A stretch of 64,000 nt of DNA from Saprospiraceae bacterium (GTDB lineage: Bacteria > Bacteroidota > Bacteroidia > Chitinophagales > Saprospiraceae): NCBI GenBank assembly GCA_016714985.1, contig JADKBS010000030.1:40497-104496 (forward strand), read 5' to 3'. Position 1 is the first letter of the stretch. Every line of letters begins with the position of its first letter. Under the pieces are notes generated by a model. The model was given only the letters and a program-made list of their open reading frames with translations, was not told the DNA's origin and ran no database searches. Of the stretch, positions 25,222-34,854 are shown piece after piece. The position numbers and the translations under genes are program-made.

Positions 25222-26247
25222 CTACGCTTTTTCGGATAGGTTTAGGGTGAAAAATACGCCAAACACCTCCTTTGTGGTCTTGGTGCTAAACTGGAAAGCT
25301 TTGTGGTGTTGCAGTTCCAACCTACGGCGGATGTTTTCCAAGCCAACGCCACCGACTTGGTCTTTTTGCTGGTCGGCATCGTTCTTGGAATTGAAGGTCT
25401 TGAAGGTAAGCACCCCATCGTTCACCGAAAGCTGGATATTGACGAACGCATTCCGGTTGGTGTCAAAATCGCAGTGCTTGAAGCAGTTTTCGACGATCGG
25501 GATGAGAATCATCGGCTCGATTTTTACTTCCGACAGGTCACCGTCCACTTCCAACTTGATGTTCAGTGGCTCCTCGCTGCGCATCTGGAACAGTTCGATA
25601 AAATGCCGGATATGCTCCACTTCCCGCTCCACGGGCACCTTCTTTTCCTTGTGTTCATAAACGACGTAGCGCAGCAGTTGCGACAGCTTCAACACCATGT
25701 CCGCCGTTTTCGGGGAGCGCACCACGGCGAGGGAGTAGATATTGTTCAAGGTGTTGAACAGGAAGTGCGGGTTGATTTGCGCCCGCAGGAACTGCAACTC
25801 GGCCTCCGTTTGCCGCTTGGCGGAGTCCAGGGCTTTGCGCTCCTCAGCGTATCGGTTGACGAGCAGTTGGTAAATCGTACTCAACATCACGATGCCATAG
25901 CCAGTGGCTAATGCCCCGAATATCAGGCCTTTGGCAAGGTTGGGCGGCTCCGGGCCTTCAGGCATTAAGAAGAACTTGTTGATGAAAAAGCGCACGGGCA
26001 CCAAGGCCCAAATCATCAAATTGGTCCAAGCGAAATACGGCACATAAGCCTTCTTCTCCAGGTAGCGGTTCACCAGCCAAGCATTCGCATAGAACATCAG
26101 CGCCATCACCGCATGGTTGATCAAGGGCCGCCAAACGTTCATTTGGGGGTCAAGGAACCAGTTGGACAGCACGAGGTTCACCACCCCCAGCAGTAGCCAA
26201 AAGGCTAGGTGAATCCAAGGCGTTATTTTGCGGTCAGTGATTTTCAT
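25222..26247 (-). CDS. LytS/YehU-type sensor histidine kinase
   Basis: A 341-residue inner-membrane kinase with four N-terminal transmembrane helices (about 12-30, 44-60, 73-90, 107-130). A coiled linker follows, then the His_kinase domain INPHFLFNTLNNI with the phospho-acceptor His161, and a HATPase module (PMILIPIVENCFKH, GGVGLENIRRRLE). There is no extracytoplasmic sensor loop of any size. It signals to the LytTR regulator downstream. Repeat copy C begins 13 bp upstream of its ATG. Confidence 0.92.
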   Translation of the reverse strand: MKITDRKITPWIHLAFWLLLGVVNLVLSNWFLDPQMNVWRPLINHAVMALMFYANAWLVNRYLEKKAYVPYFAWTNLMIWALVPVRFFINKFFLMPEGPEPPNLAKGLIFGALATGYGIVMLSTIYQLLVNRYAEERKALDSAKRQTEAELQFLRAQINPHFLFNTLNNIYSLAVVRSPKTADMVLKLSQLLRYVVYEHKEKKVPVEREVEHIRHFIELFQMRSEEPLNIKLEVDGDLSEVKIEPMILIPIVENCFKHCDFDTNRNAFVNIQLSVNDGVLTFKTFNSKNDADQQKDQVGGVGLENIRRRLELQHHKAFQFSTKTTKEVFGVFFTLNLSEKA

Positions 26248-26260
26248 TCCTAGTATTTGT

Positions 26261-26393
26261 GTAACTGCTTAGGAGGGTGTGGGAGGAGAGAGAAAAAATG
26301 AAATTTTTTCTCTCTCCTCCCCAGTGTTTTTGGGGAAAAATTGAAAATTTTTCCCCAAAAAACACCTCCTGCTAAGCAGTTACGCATTTGTCG
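26261..26393 (-). repeat. Double-hairpin repeat element, copy C (best-preserved ends)
   Basis: A 133-bp element with perfect 10-bp ends GTAACTGCTT/AAGCAGTTAC. Inside are GGGAGGAGAGAGAAAAAATG with its complement, and TTTTTGGGGAAAAATT with its complement. Orientation is opposite to copies A and B on the plus strand, but relative to the downstream gene (minus strand) it is the same. The remaining gap to 26565 shows nothing recognisable. Confidence 0.88.
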
Positions 26394-26565
26394 GGTAAAG
26401 CTATCGCCAAAGGTGTTTCCCGCCAACTGTTTTAAACCAATGGCAAAAATCGGGGCATGATTGGGGGGATTCCATCATTGAAATGAAAATCTACATCCTA
26501 CATAATCCAAGTTCCTCACCTACTTCGTATTCTTCTCATCGCTGCACAATGAACCAGCGACCAAT

Positions 26566-27018
26566 TTGAAAGCCTTTGCGACAAATCTGATAACCTCATG
26601 GCTGCCCATCGCCGCATGTTTGCATCGTCAATTCATGCTAATGGCAACGACCGCAATCAGTGAAGTCAACTTGCTTTTGTGGTTGTGGCACGTGACCGAC
26701 CTCTTCGGCTTTGTCTATAAATACGAACTGGTCTCTGGCACGAAGGAGCCACGGACTTGGGCCACCCATGTAACGGCCTATCCAAACCCCACCTCCGAGC
26801 GGGCCACCATCGGCTTTGAACTGGAAACCGCCGCCAAGGTGCGCCTGAACGTCTATGACCAACAGGGCAGGCTCGTCCATGCTGTTGCGGAGCAAAGTAT
26901 GGGGGCAGGGAAACAATCTTTTACTTGGGAGGCTAACGCTGCACAGCCGGGCATGTATTTATATCATCTTTTGGTGGATGGTGGCGTGGTGACGGGGTTG
27001 GTGAGTGTGGTGCGGTAA
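26566..27018 (+). pseudogene. Remnant of a T9SS-secreted protein (C-terminal sorting domain)
   Basis: The last 85 residues form a clear type A T9SS C-terminal sorting domain: VTAYPNPTSERATIGFEL, VYDQQGRLV, and a GMYLYHLLVDG turn ending in VSVVR. The upstream 65 residues of the frame do not look like a cargo domain or a signal peptide, and other frames in that stretch carry short protein-like scraps. It is most likely the 3' remnant of a decayed gene. A small intact protein is less likely. Confidence 0.6.
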
Positions 27019-27236
27019 AACATTTTTTTTCACGTTGAGTTGGCGGTGGCTGCGGTGCGGCTGCCGCCATTTTTCGGTTTGGGCGGGATATGCTCGGATT
27101 GACGACGGCGTCGGAGGTTGTTTACATGGTGAAGTTGGTTTGTGGGGCGGAGTTTTGAAAATTTGGCATAGGTTTATAGTGATATCCATATTTGGTTGAA
27201 ATAGCAAAATTAGAACTCACAATTTTTTGTTACGTT

Positions 27237-27665
27237 ATGAGTAGCCTAAAAGAAAGAATTACAACCTATTTTGTAACAGTAAAAATTTTTGCAGCTCTGC
27301 TCATATTATCTGCACCATGCATTGTCTTTGTTCAGGATGAAAAGCCCCTTTTTGAAGGAATGGTTATTTGTTTACCTTTCTGGATACTTGGGTGTATATT
27401 AGTGTTTTTTGCAAAGACAAGGGATGTGGTTTATTTTGATGGAAAAGTATTTTACATTCATCATTGGAAGGGACAATTGACGCTTATAGTACCTGCTGAA
27501 AAAATCACTTTAATATATTCACTTCCCATCAAAGGAAATCCTATAAAAACCTTAGTAGTTCACTATCATAATGCATCTGATAAGTGCAGTGTATTCTATA
27601 TTTTTGCAAAATGGAACACAAGCATCAATTCCATTATTAAAAAAATAAGAGAAGTGAATCCTTGA
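27237..27665 (+). CDS. Small membrane protein of unknown function
   Basis: A 142-residue protein with two transmembrane helices (about 12-33 and 40-60) followed by a cytoplasmic strand-rich domain (VVYFDGKVFYIHHWKG, ITLIYSLP) that resembles a PH-like fold, and a basic C-terminal helix. The base composition is clearly more A/T-rich than its neighbours, suggesting transfer. I do not recognise a family. The ATG at 27237 was chosen because it directly precedes the hydrophobic segment. Confidence 0.6.
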   Translation: MSSLKERITTYFVTVKIFAALLILSAPCIVFVQDEKPLFEGMVICLPFWILGCILVFFAKTRDVVYFDGKVFYIHHWKGQLTLIVPAEKITLIYSLPIKGNPIKTLVVHYHNASDKCSVFYIFAKWNTSINSIIKKIREVNP

Positions 27666-27824
27666 GTGATAAATTGAACGAAAACATCGGCGTGGTTCCA
27701 AACCTCGCCGATGTTGCGTAAAAAGAAGCACAGCTGTAAGAGCTTTAAAAATACAAAGTCACTAGATTCAATTGGGTTCAGATATCCTTATTTAAGGCAA
27801 GGGCTAACCGCAATACGCAGTCCA

Positions 27825-30800
27825 TCAAATCTTTATCCACCTCGCTACAGCGAGGGTACTGCCGTCCCCGTCTTTTAGCGACAAGAAATAGACCCCGGTT
27901 GTGAGGTCGTGCAGGTTTAGCTCAGGCTTAGCTGTGGATTCCAGTTGCCGCAATCGGATAGTCCGGCCAGTCACATCCGTTATGGCAATGAAAAGGGAAC
28001 TGCGCTCTACCCAGTTCGGTATGTCAAAGGCCACATAACCCGATGATGGATTCGGGTGCAGGGAAAGGGCCGGCAGGCGGGTTTCGTGGGTGGAAAGCGC
28101 CTGTGGGAGGCCAATGGTGTAATGGCTGTTGTTCGTCCAGATGGGGTCGTTGAAGTCGAAGTAAATGGCGGCTTTGTTGTTCAGGTCTTCGCCAAGTGGG
28201 GCATTGGGTTTTAGTTGGATGCGAAAGCGGACAAAGCCGTGCGAAGCTGGTTCGTTGATGCTGCTGTCGGGCAGGTTGATATTGGCAAAGCGGAAGACGA
28301 GTTCCCGCCCGTTTATCTCCATGAAATAAGGGTGGCTGGACGTGGTGGGCCGGATGCTGGTCATTTGGAGCAGCGGCGAAAGTTCATCCCGAATCACGAC
28401 GGTGAAGGCCGTGTCCGTGCCCGTGTTCTGAAACTGTATCTGGTACTCGATTTCACTACTGGGGTCGAGGTAATCGTGGTGGCCAAGGCCGGGCGGCGTG
28501 GCCGACTTATCATTGGGGTCGAAGCTGCCCCGGTTCCGTTGGCAGAGCACGTAGTCCCAATCATAGTTGTCGTTGTAAAGTATCATTTCGAAGGGGAGGC
28601 CGCCCACACCGCAACTGTTGAGGTAAAGCCTCGATTCTGGCCCATAGGGGAAGCCCATTGCTTGCGTGGCGTTGAAATAGGTATAGCCTGTGTACAAGGG
28701 CTTGGGCAGGTCGAGGCTGAGGGTGTCGCCTGCGCCGAGCAGCACGGGCCCTTCCCCGATGGTTTCGTAGCCATAGTCAGCGTTCGGGTTGGGGCCTTTC
28801 ACGGTGTAGGTGGTGGGGCTGGTCATGGCACCTCCCCGGTTGTGGATGCTGAAATGAAAGGTCGAATCGTTGCAGGTGGCGCTGGTTTCCAGCCAAGGGC
28901 CGCTCCAGTTGTTCAGGCAGTCCTCATCGGGGAATATATGGGTCTTGACGCAATGCAGTTGCCCCAATGCAGCCTCGCAGGAGACGAGCACGGTGAGCTT
29001 GATTTTGCCGCATTGGCCCGCATCCACGTCGCCGAGCAGGAAGCTGAGCGCCTGATCGTTTTGCGAGAACAGCGGCACATCGGCGGCCAAGAATTCGAGG
29101 TAGTCGTCGAGGACGACGTCCACGGTGGCACTAATGGCGGGCTGGGTCCCTGTATTGCAATAATCAACATAGACCGTTGACTCGAAGCAGCGGCGCAAAA
29201 AAGGAGCGGCCACTGTGACCTCCAACTTGGGGCATTGCACGAGCGCCGTCAGGCCAAGCTGAATGCTGTCCACCAGGCCGCCAGTCAGCGGAACGGCCAC
29301 TGTATTTTCGCAAGCCTGCCAGTACTCGCTGGGCGGCACCGCACTGGCCGATACGTTGCCCACGGTGGTGAGCATGGTGTACTCACCGTAGGCGTTTGAA
29401 ACGCTTACGTAGCTGCCCCCGATGCCGCTCGCCGTGGTTTTCACTTTCACCATGGATGGCTTTGAGTCTTCGGGTTCGCAGTCGCCAATGGCAGCGTCGT
29501 TGAAGACCCTGCCCTTCAGCAGGGCCTGCGTGGTGGTTGGCTGGTTGCTACGGTAGATGCCCTTGCCGTCCAAGGCAAAATAGAGGTATTGCGATGGAGA
29601 AAGGACAAAATCTTGAAAAATTGAACGACTGTAGGGAGGGGTAGCGTACAGCACGTTCCAATATGCCCCACCGTCAACGGATTCAAAAATGCCATCTTCA
29701 TTGGCATTGAAAATATACCCACTAGTGTTTACCACCAACCATTGACTATAAAAAATAGTATTGGGGTCTTCTTGGCATTGCCAACTGTTGCCGAAATCGT
29801 GGGAAACGCAATAGTCGGGTTCATCATAATTGACAATATGAATGGCTTTCGCTTCATCCACATAAATACCGTCTATTATTTCCTGAAACATGGTGAAAGG
29901 CAGCACCAAGGGGGTGATTGAACTGGTGGTTGGGTTGTATTTGTAAACCCTACCGTAGCTTGTTGTTAAATAATACAAAGTGTCCGTTACAGGATAGGCA
30001 TCCAATACTTCTATAAATATACTGGAGCCGGTGAACTGTAGCCAAGTATTCCCATTGTCATGCGAGATATAAGAAGCCTGCGAGCTACCTACCATCAAAT
30101 CGCCGTTCTCAAGGGTCATTACCGATGCTATCTGTTGGGCGGGTGGTATAATATCCGGAGGTGTTATATTGGTTCGTGCACCAGTAATCGTGTCAATTCG
30201 CCAAAGAAATTTCAAGTCGGACAGGAGGATATTGCCATTATTGTCAAAGCAAAACATAGAACGATCATTATGACCTGAATTTAAAGGATATTGGTAAATT
30301 GGATATTTGTAAAAATGCGACCAAGTATTGCCACCATCTCCGGTTTTGAAAAGCCCACCGCTTGTGGCAGCGAAGATGTGCTGGTCGAACTGCACCAATA
30401 GCTGGCCTATATTAGGCTCTGTCATACCATAGGAGGCAAAGCTCCAGTTGGTAAGTGTGGCATCGTTGGCCTTGTATAAGGCCCCCAAGAGATTAATGAA
30501 GACAGTGCCATCCGGCATTTTCCAAAAATCGTTTATAATACCGTGGAATTCCTCCGCATCAAAGGGGGAAAATGCCGTCCAGCTAATGCCATCGTCCGAA
30601 GAATGCCATGCAGAGCCTGTATTGGAAGTAACATAAATTTCGCCAGATGGCATTTGGAAAATATCGTCAACTAAATAACTGCTAATATCACTCAAGTCAA
30701 CGGAATTCCAAATAACGCCATTATCGTCGGAATATCGAAGTTTATCGGGTGTGCCGCCTGCAAACATAATAAGCCTACCTGATGCAGTTCGAAATACAGC

Positions 30801-31424
30801 GTAAGATGGGCCAATAATGGTGCTTTGATGTTGCCAGGAGATACCATCGTCATCGGAACGGGTAAAATCGGTGTAATGAATGACGTCGATTTTATAGTTT
30901 TTAAACGCATACACAGCACCATCATTGGCGGTGTAAATATGACCAAGGTTTTGATACGAATTACTCCAGTTGGCACCTTGGTCGGCAGAGCGGTAAAGAT
31001 TGGCATTAACGTAACCGTCGGGAATACAACTAATCAGCAAAGTGCCTGTGGAAGTAATCTTCAAGGATGATGTTATGTGAGTAATGCCTGACGGCGTTAT
31101 GTCCGTCCAAGTGATTCCATGGTCATTGGAACGAAAAAGGGTATCGTTTGACAGTCGGTATAAAACACCATTGGGATCCAAAATAAGCTGGGTGGTTGGC
31201 TCATCGACCTTCTGCCAATGGTTTCCGCCATCGGTAGAATGGTAGTAAAAGCCAGGGTCTCCGGGAGCGGCCGCATAATAGTTTCCGGCCAAGTCACCAA
31301 CGATTTGCGAGATAGACGAACAGCCATCCGGCTGACTCGGCAGTTTTTCAAAATTGATGGATTGGGCGATGGTACTGACTGAGAATAACAATGCACCAGC
31401 TAATAGGAGCAGCGATTTCTTCAT
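27825..31424 (-). CDS. Large T9SS-secreted protein with sortilin/BNR-type propeller
   Basis: A 1,199-residue secreted protein with a signal peptide (STIAQS near residue 21). Residues about 60-620 carry repeated Asp-box/BNR motifs (STDGGNHW, SNDHGITW, SADQGANW, SSDDGISW, SHDNGNTW), as in ten-bladed sortilin-like propellers. A carboxypeptidase-like segment (about 640-720) and DUF11-type repeats follow, including QNTGTDTAF. The C-terminus (about 1110-1199) is a T9SS sorting domain (LHPNPSSGYVAFDI, GVYFLSLKDGDG). It is probably exported and anchored by T9SS. Binding or enzymatic role is unknown. Confidence 0.85.
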   Translation of the reverse strand: MKKSLLLLAGALLFSVSTIAQSINFEKLPSQPDGCSSISQIVGDLAGNYYAAAPGDPGFYYHSTDGGNHWQKVDEPTTQLILDPNGVLYRLSNDTLFRSNDHGITWTDITPSGITHITSSLKITSTGTLLISCIPDGYVNANLYRSADQGANWSNSYQNLGHIYTANDGAVYAFKNYKIDVIHYTDFTRSDDDGISWQHQSTIIGPSYAVFRTASGRLIMFAGGTPDKLRYSDDNGVIWNSVDLSDISSYLVDDIFQMPSGEIYVTSNTGSAWHSSDDGISWTAFSPFDAEEFHGIINDFWKMPDGTVFINLLGALYKANDATLTNWSFASYGMTEPNIGQLLVQFDQHIFAATSGGLFKTGDGGNTWSHFYKYPIYQYPLNSGHNDRSMFCFDNNGNILLSDLKFLWRIDTITGARTNITPPDIIPPAQQIASVMTLENGDLMVGSSQASYISHDNGNTWLQFTGSSIFIEVLDAYPVTDTLYYLTTSYGRVYKYNPTTSSITPLVLPFTMFQEIIDGIYVDEAKAIHIVNYDEPDYCVSHDFGNSWQCQEDPNTIFYSQWLVVNTSGYIFNANEDGIFESVDGGAYWNVLYATPPYSRSIFQDFVLSPSQYLYFALDGKGIYRSNQPTTTQALLKGRVFNDAAIGDCEPEDSKPSMVKVKTTASGIGGSYVSVSNAYGEYTMLTTVGNVSASAVPPSEYWQACENTVAVPLTGGLVDSIQLGLTALVQCPKLEVTVAAPFLRRCFESTVYVDYCNTGTQPAISATVDVVLDDYLEFLAADVPLFSQNDQALSFLLGDVDAGQCGKIKLTVLVSCEAALGQLHCVKTHIFPDEDCLNNWSGPWLETSATCNDSTFHFSIHNRGGAMTSPTTYTVKGPNPNADYGYETIGEGPVLLGAGDTLSLDLPKPLYTGYTYFNATQAMGFPYGPESRLYLNSCGVGGLPFEMILYNDNYDWDYVLCQRNRGSFDPNDKSATPPGLGHHDYLDPSSEIEYQIQFQNTGTDTAFTVVIRDELSPLLQMTSIRPTTSSHPYFMEINGRELVFRFANINLPDSSINEPASHGFVRFRIQLKPNAPLGEDLNNKAAIYFDFNDPIWTNNSHYTIGLPQALSTHETRLPALSLHPNPSSGYVAFDIPNWVERSSLFIAITDVTGRTIRLRQLESTAKPELNLHDLTTGVYFLSLKDGDGSTLAVARWIKI

Positions 31425-31706
31425 GGATTTGAATCTATTGGGTGGAGGTATGGCCCATCTTAGGGGGTTGCAATAATGTTGCCAGAAGCCTGAAAATGCG
31501 AGCGGTAGGCAGCAGGCAATACCCAAAGTAAACCCTGCATTGATACCTTTAATTTTGGATAAGCGGCGGCTATCGGTGGGGCTTGCGCCAATCAAGGATT
31601 ACCTGGAGCAATGCAATGATGTCTTTTATCAATTAAACCCACAGGAGAAAAGGCCGGAGAAAAAGGGTTGATTTTGTTTGCAGAATAACCTGACTTAATT
31701 GCCTCC

Positions 31707-33548
31707 CTATCGCTTCACGACCCGTTGCCGAAAGGCAAACTCCTCCGCCACGATTTCCAACACATACAGCCCCGTTGGCCAATCGGTCACAACCAACTCA
31801 TTGGCCTGCTCGTTCGTCCAAACGCCATATTGCACCAGTTGGCCGCTTGCGTTGAAAACACGGAAGTCGGCCTTCCCGACAAGGCCATCAGGCAAGTCCA
31901 CCCAAAGCACCTCGCCCACTGGATTGGGGCGCACCGATACCTCACTGGGCGGCAGGTAAATGTCGGGGAAATAATCCTTGAAGTTATGCCAGACCCGTTC
32001 CGCCCGTTGCGCAGCAAACACCTTGAACTGCGCAATATTCGCCTCCCATTGCGCCAGCGATGCAGGATGCCCCCAGCGCCGGATGTGCCGCCCCATTTCG
32101 AGCCGGTAGCGGGTGGCCAGTGAATCAATGGCCCGTTGTACACGGGCTGGGTGGTAGGTGGTGTCGAGGTGCTTGCGCAACGATTGCTTGTACTGCTTCG
32201 CAAAGCCGGGGTTTTGCATCAAGCTGCGGAAGAGTCGGGTGCTCCACTCAGGGTTGGGCCAGTTGACGCCATCCGTGCGGGTGGCGTGGCCGTAGCTGTT
32301 CTTTTCGAAATTGACGAAAGCGTCGTCGTAGTCGTTGACGAGCCAGCGCCAGCGGGCATCGGGCCGTTGGGGCCGCCAAATTTCCTCGTTGTTGCCCGAC
32401 CAGTCGTCGCCGCCGCCATAGACCTTGGATATGTGGTGGTCAATGAAGTTTTGGAGGTCAAGCTGCTGCGCAACATCGGCGTACTGCGCAGGATCGCTGA
32501 GGTCGCTGAAGGGCAGCAAGGCAATCAGCGCCTCAAAATCCGCACTGCTGCCCTCGTTGGGCCAGTAGTCCATTGCGATTTCGAAATGGTCAATGGCCTC
32601 CAAATCGCCATCGTGGTAGTGTCGGAGGTAGTGTTTGTCGTAGCGCTCAGTAAGGTTGTGGATGCCCCAATACACGCCATTGATGAACACCACCACCTGC
32701 CTCGCCGACTGGTACTCTAGTCCGGTCGGGGCCAGCAGCGATTGCATGAGCACATCGGCCATGAGGGTACGGCTGAAGTCTTGCCCGCCATTGCGAAGCA
32801 CCAACCGCTTGTGCGCCTCATGGCTTCGTTCGGGGAAGAATGGGTATTCAAAATGGCCTGCTCCCAAACCTTCCTTGGCCGAGAGGCGAAGGCTTTTGCA
32901 GGGCAACAATCGGCTACCGCCGCCGTGCATTTTCAGTTCAAACGGCTGCTGCAAGGCAAGGTCTTTTCCATCGTAATAACTGAAAATGGCCTCCCGCTCC
33001 CATTCGGGGCCTTCGTTGTAATAGTTGCCAGGCTGCCAGATGAAGGGGTTGTCGTCGTAGTCCTTTCCCGGCACATAAATGCCCTGCTCGTAGCCGAACA
33101 GCCCAGCGCTGTCCGCCCAGATGGACACCACGGGCAGCCCGATGCTGTCCAATCCTGTCCCGATGAAATACTCCGCCGCCACTACATCCCCCACTTGTTC
33201 GCTGCCTTCGAACAGGGCTGCCCGCACGACTACCGACTTGGGCACCTGCCCCTGTGGTGGCCGCCACCTGTAATCTGCTGCCGTATTGGCCGGATTGGTG
33301 GGCACCCCGGCGATGCCATTGGGCTGGGGGCTTCGGTCGTGCAGCCAGATGGGGCCGGTGAAGACTGGGGAACTGGCCGTAGGGTCGCTACCATCAAGGC
33401 TGAAGCGGATGGGGTAGGGGGTCTCGGTGGTCAGTTGGAGCAGGAGGGAGTCCAGGTAGAAACCGCTGGGCTGGGAAAAATGAACGGGCTGGCCGTGAAG
33501 GGCGCATTGATACATTAATAAAAGGAAGATGCCGCAGCGAAAGCGCAT
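31707..33548 (-). CDS. CotH kinase family protein with T9SS sorting domain
   Basis: A 613-residue secreted protein. After the signal peptide (CALHGQPV, about residue 20), residues 22-130 resemble a chitobiase/hexosaminidase C-terminal-like module (YPIRFSLDGSDPT). The CotH kinase domain follows (about 140-470) with KMHGGGSR, KSLRLSAK and the NDYDDAF metal-binding segment. CotH proteins phosphorylate secreted proteins in spores. A T9SS sorting domain ends the protein (VRPNPVGEVLWVDLPD, TGLYVLEIVAEE). The ATG at 33548 was chosen for the signal peptide. Confidence 0.87.
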   Translation of the reverse strand: MRFRCGIFLLLMYQCALHGQPVHFSQPSGFYLDSLLLQLTTETPYPIRFSLDGSDPTASSPVFTGPIWLHDRSPQPNGIAGVPTNPANTAADYRWRPPQGQVPKSVVVRAALFEGSEQVGDVVAAEYFIGTGLDSIGLPVVSIWADSAGLFGYEQGIYVPGKDYDDNPFIWQPGNYYNEGPEWEREAIFSYYDGKDLALQQPFELKMHGGGSRLLPCKSLRLSAKEGLGAGHFEYPFFPERSHEAHKRLVLRNGGQDFSRTLMADVLMQSLLAPTGLEYQSARQVVVFINGVYWGIHNLTERYDKHYLRHYHDGDLEAIDHFEIAMDYWPNEGSSADFEALIALLPFSDLSDPAQYADVAQQLDLQNFIDHHISKVYGGGDDWSGNNEEIWRPQRPDARWRWLVNDYDDAFVNFEKNSYGHATRTDGVNWPNPEWSTRLFRSLMQNPGFAKQYKQSLRKHLDTTYHPARVQRAIDSLATRYRLEMGRHIRRWGHPASLAQWEANIAQFKVFAAQRAERVWHNFKDYFPDIYLPPSEVSVRPNPVGEVLWVDLPDGLVGKADFRVFNASGQLVQYGVWTNEQANELVVTDWPTGLYVLEIVAEEFAFRQRVVKR

Positions 33549-33751
33549 AGTAGAATGGTTGGTTGGGTGCAAAGGACGGTGTTTTTGGGTGTTGTGCAAA
33601 ATTTGGCGCATGTTTCCCATTTCGCCTTCGGTGATGCGGCGGTGGATTTTTCGGGCCAAGTTTGCTGCTGGCGCTAATCGTGGTTTCGTGGTATTTCCGA
33701 CCTTTGGACTGGAAATTCGTTTCAATTGAATCAAACTAAAACAATATCAAA

Positions 33752-34255
33752 ATGGACAACCACAGAAATCTGACTCCTGAACAACAAGCCGAACTGCTTG
33801 CCACCCTCAAAACCCGCTTTCAGAAAAACATGAACCGCCACACAGGACTGGATTGGGCCAAGGTGCAGGCCAAACTGGAAGCCAATCCCGACAAGCTTTG
33901 GTCGCTCTCCATTATGGAAGAAACGGGTGGCGAGCCGGATGTGGTTGGTTTCGATGAAAAAACTGGCGAGGTTATTTTCTACGATTGCGCAGCCGAAAGC
34001 CCCAAGGGCCGCCGCAGCCTCTGCTACGACCTTGCGGCTTGGGAGTCGAGGAAGGAGTTCAAGCCCGCCGACAATGCCATGGACGTGGCCACTTCGATGG
34101 GCATCGAACTGCTGGACGAGGACGAATACCGTGCGCTGCAAACGCTCGGCAAGTTCGATTTGAAAACATCGAGTTGGGTGAAAACGCCCGCAGACATCCG
34201 CAAGCTGGGCGGTGCAGTCTTCTGCGACCGCCTAGACACGGTTTTTTGCTCATAA
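33752..34255 (+). CDS. DUF4256 family protein, C-terminus frameshifted
   Basis: A 167-residue protein matching DUF4256 along its length (LLATLKTRFQKNMNRH at the start, PDVVGFDEKTGEVIFYDCAAESP in the middle). The family normally continues past the CDR motif with a HNGAESYYAARGFRG tail. Here that tail exists in the next frame (34252-34310), and the frame is lost at a run of six T residues (34241-34246). Removing one T gives a full-length protein ending at 34310. This is either a recent frameshift or a sequencing error. Function is unknown. Confidence 0.8.
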   Translation: MDNHRNLTPEQQAELLATLKTRFQKNMNRHTGLDWAKVQAKLEANPDKLWSLSIMEETGGEPDVVGFDEKTGEVIFYDCAAESPKGRRSLCYDLAAWESRKEFKPADNAMDVATSMGIELLDEDEYRALQTLGKFDLKTSSWVKTPADIRKLGGAVFCDRLDTVFCS

Positions 34256-34380
34256 TGGTGCGGAGTCGTATTATGCGGCGAGGGGGTTTAGGGGGAAAGT
34301 GAGGATTTGATTTACGATTTCGGATTTACGATTGGGGGGAACTGCTTGGATTTCAATAAATTGTATATAACTCCTATCTT

Positions 34381-34552
34381 AATTTTGGTAGTGCTATCTT
34401 TTAATTGACGCAGCCACCTTCGAGAGGCGGGGTTATCAAAACCCCGCAGTTCCGGAACTGTGGGGTTTGATAACCCCGCCTCTCGTATGAAGGACTGCTT
34501 TGATTTTAAAAGCTGTTCACCTTCATCAGTTAAAGATAGCACTACTTTAATT
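34381..34552. repeat. Palindromic element with 65-bp central hairpin
   Basis: A central palindrome (34421-34485) is built of CGAGAGGCGGGGTTATCAAA, CCCCGCAGTTCC and their complements, with one extra base and one mismatch. It is enclosed by a 16-bp inverted pair GTAGTGCTATCTTTAA (34388-34404 and 34530-34545). No ORF. It lies just upstream of the DUF1653 start. Confidence 0.75.
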
Positions 34553-34559
34553 TTTTATC

Positions 34560-34805
34560 ATGGTCGAATTACAAGATTCAAATCAAATGACTTTGCCCAC
34601 TCCCGGCACTTACCGCCACTTCAAAGGCAATCTTTACAAGGTCATCGGCACGGCCACGCATTCCGAGACGCTGGAAACGCTCGTGATCTATCAGCCGCTC
34701 TACGGCGAGGGTAAGCTATGGGTGCGCCCACTGGCCAGTTTCCTAGAAAAGGTGATGGTGGAGGGGAAGGAGGTGGGGCGGTTTGAAAAAATTGAAGCGG
34801 CATAA
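34560..34805 (+). CDS. DUF1653 family protein
   Basis: An 81-residue protein matching DUF1653 from start to end: YRHFKGNLYKVIGTATHSET, then LVIYQPLYGEGKLWVRPL and the FLEKVMVEGKEVGRFE tail. The fold is a small beta-barrel of unknown role. An alternative ATG at 34587 begins closer to the conserved region. The stop overlaps the long frame of the next gene but not its chosen start. Confidence 0.85.
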   Translation: MVELQDSNQMTLPTPGTYRHFKGNLYKVIGTATHSETLETLVIYQPLYGEGKLWVRPLASFLEKVMVEGKEVGRFEKIEAA

Positions 34806-34854
34806 AATCAAGTGTTTGTTCTACATTTACCCCCTTCAAAAACATTTCAAACCT

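Noticed and set aside
31477..31671. Plus-strand open fragment ending in EKRPEKKG between two T9SS genes
   Set aside because: No start codon in context, no family resemblance, and it overlaps the leader of the minus-strand gene.
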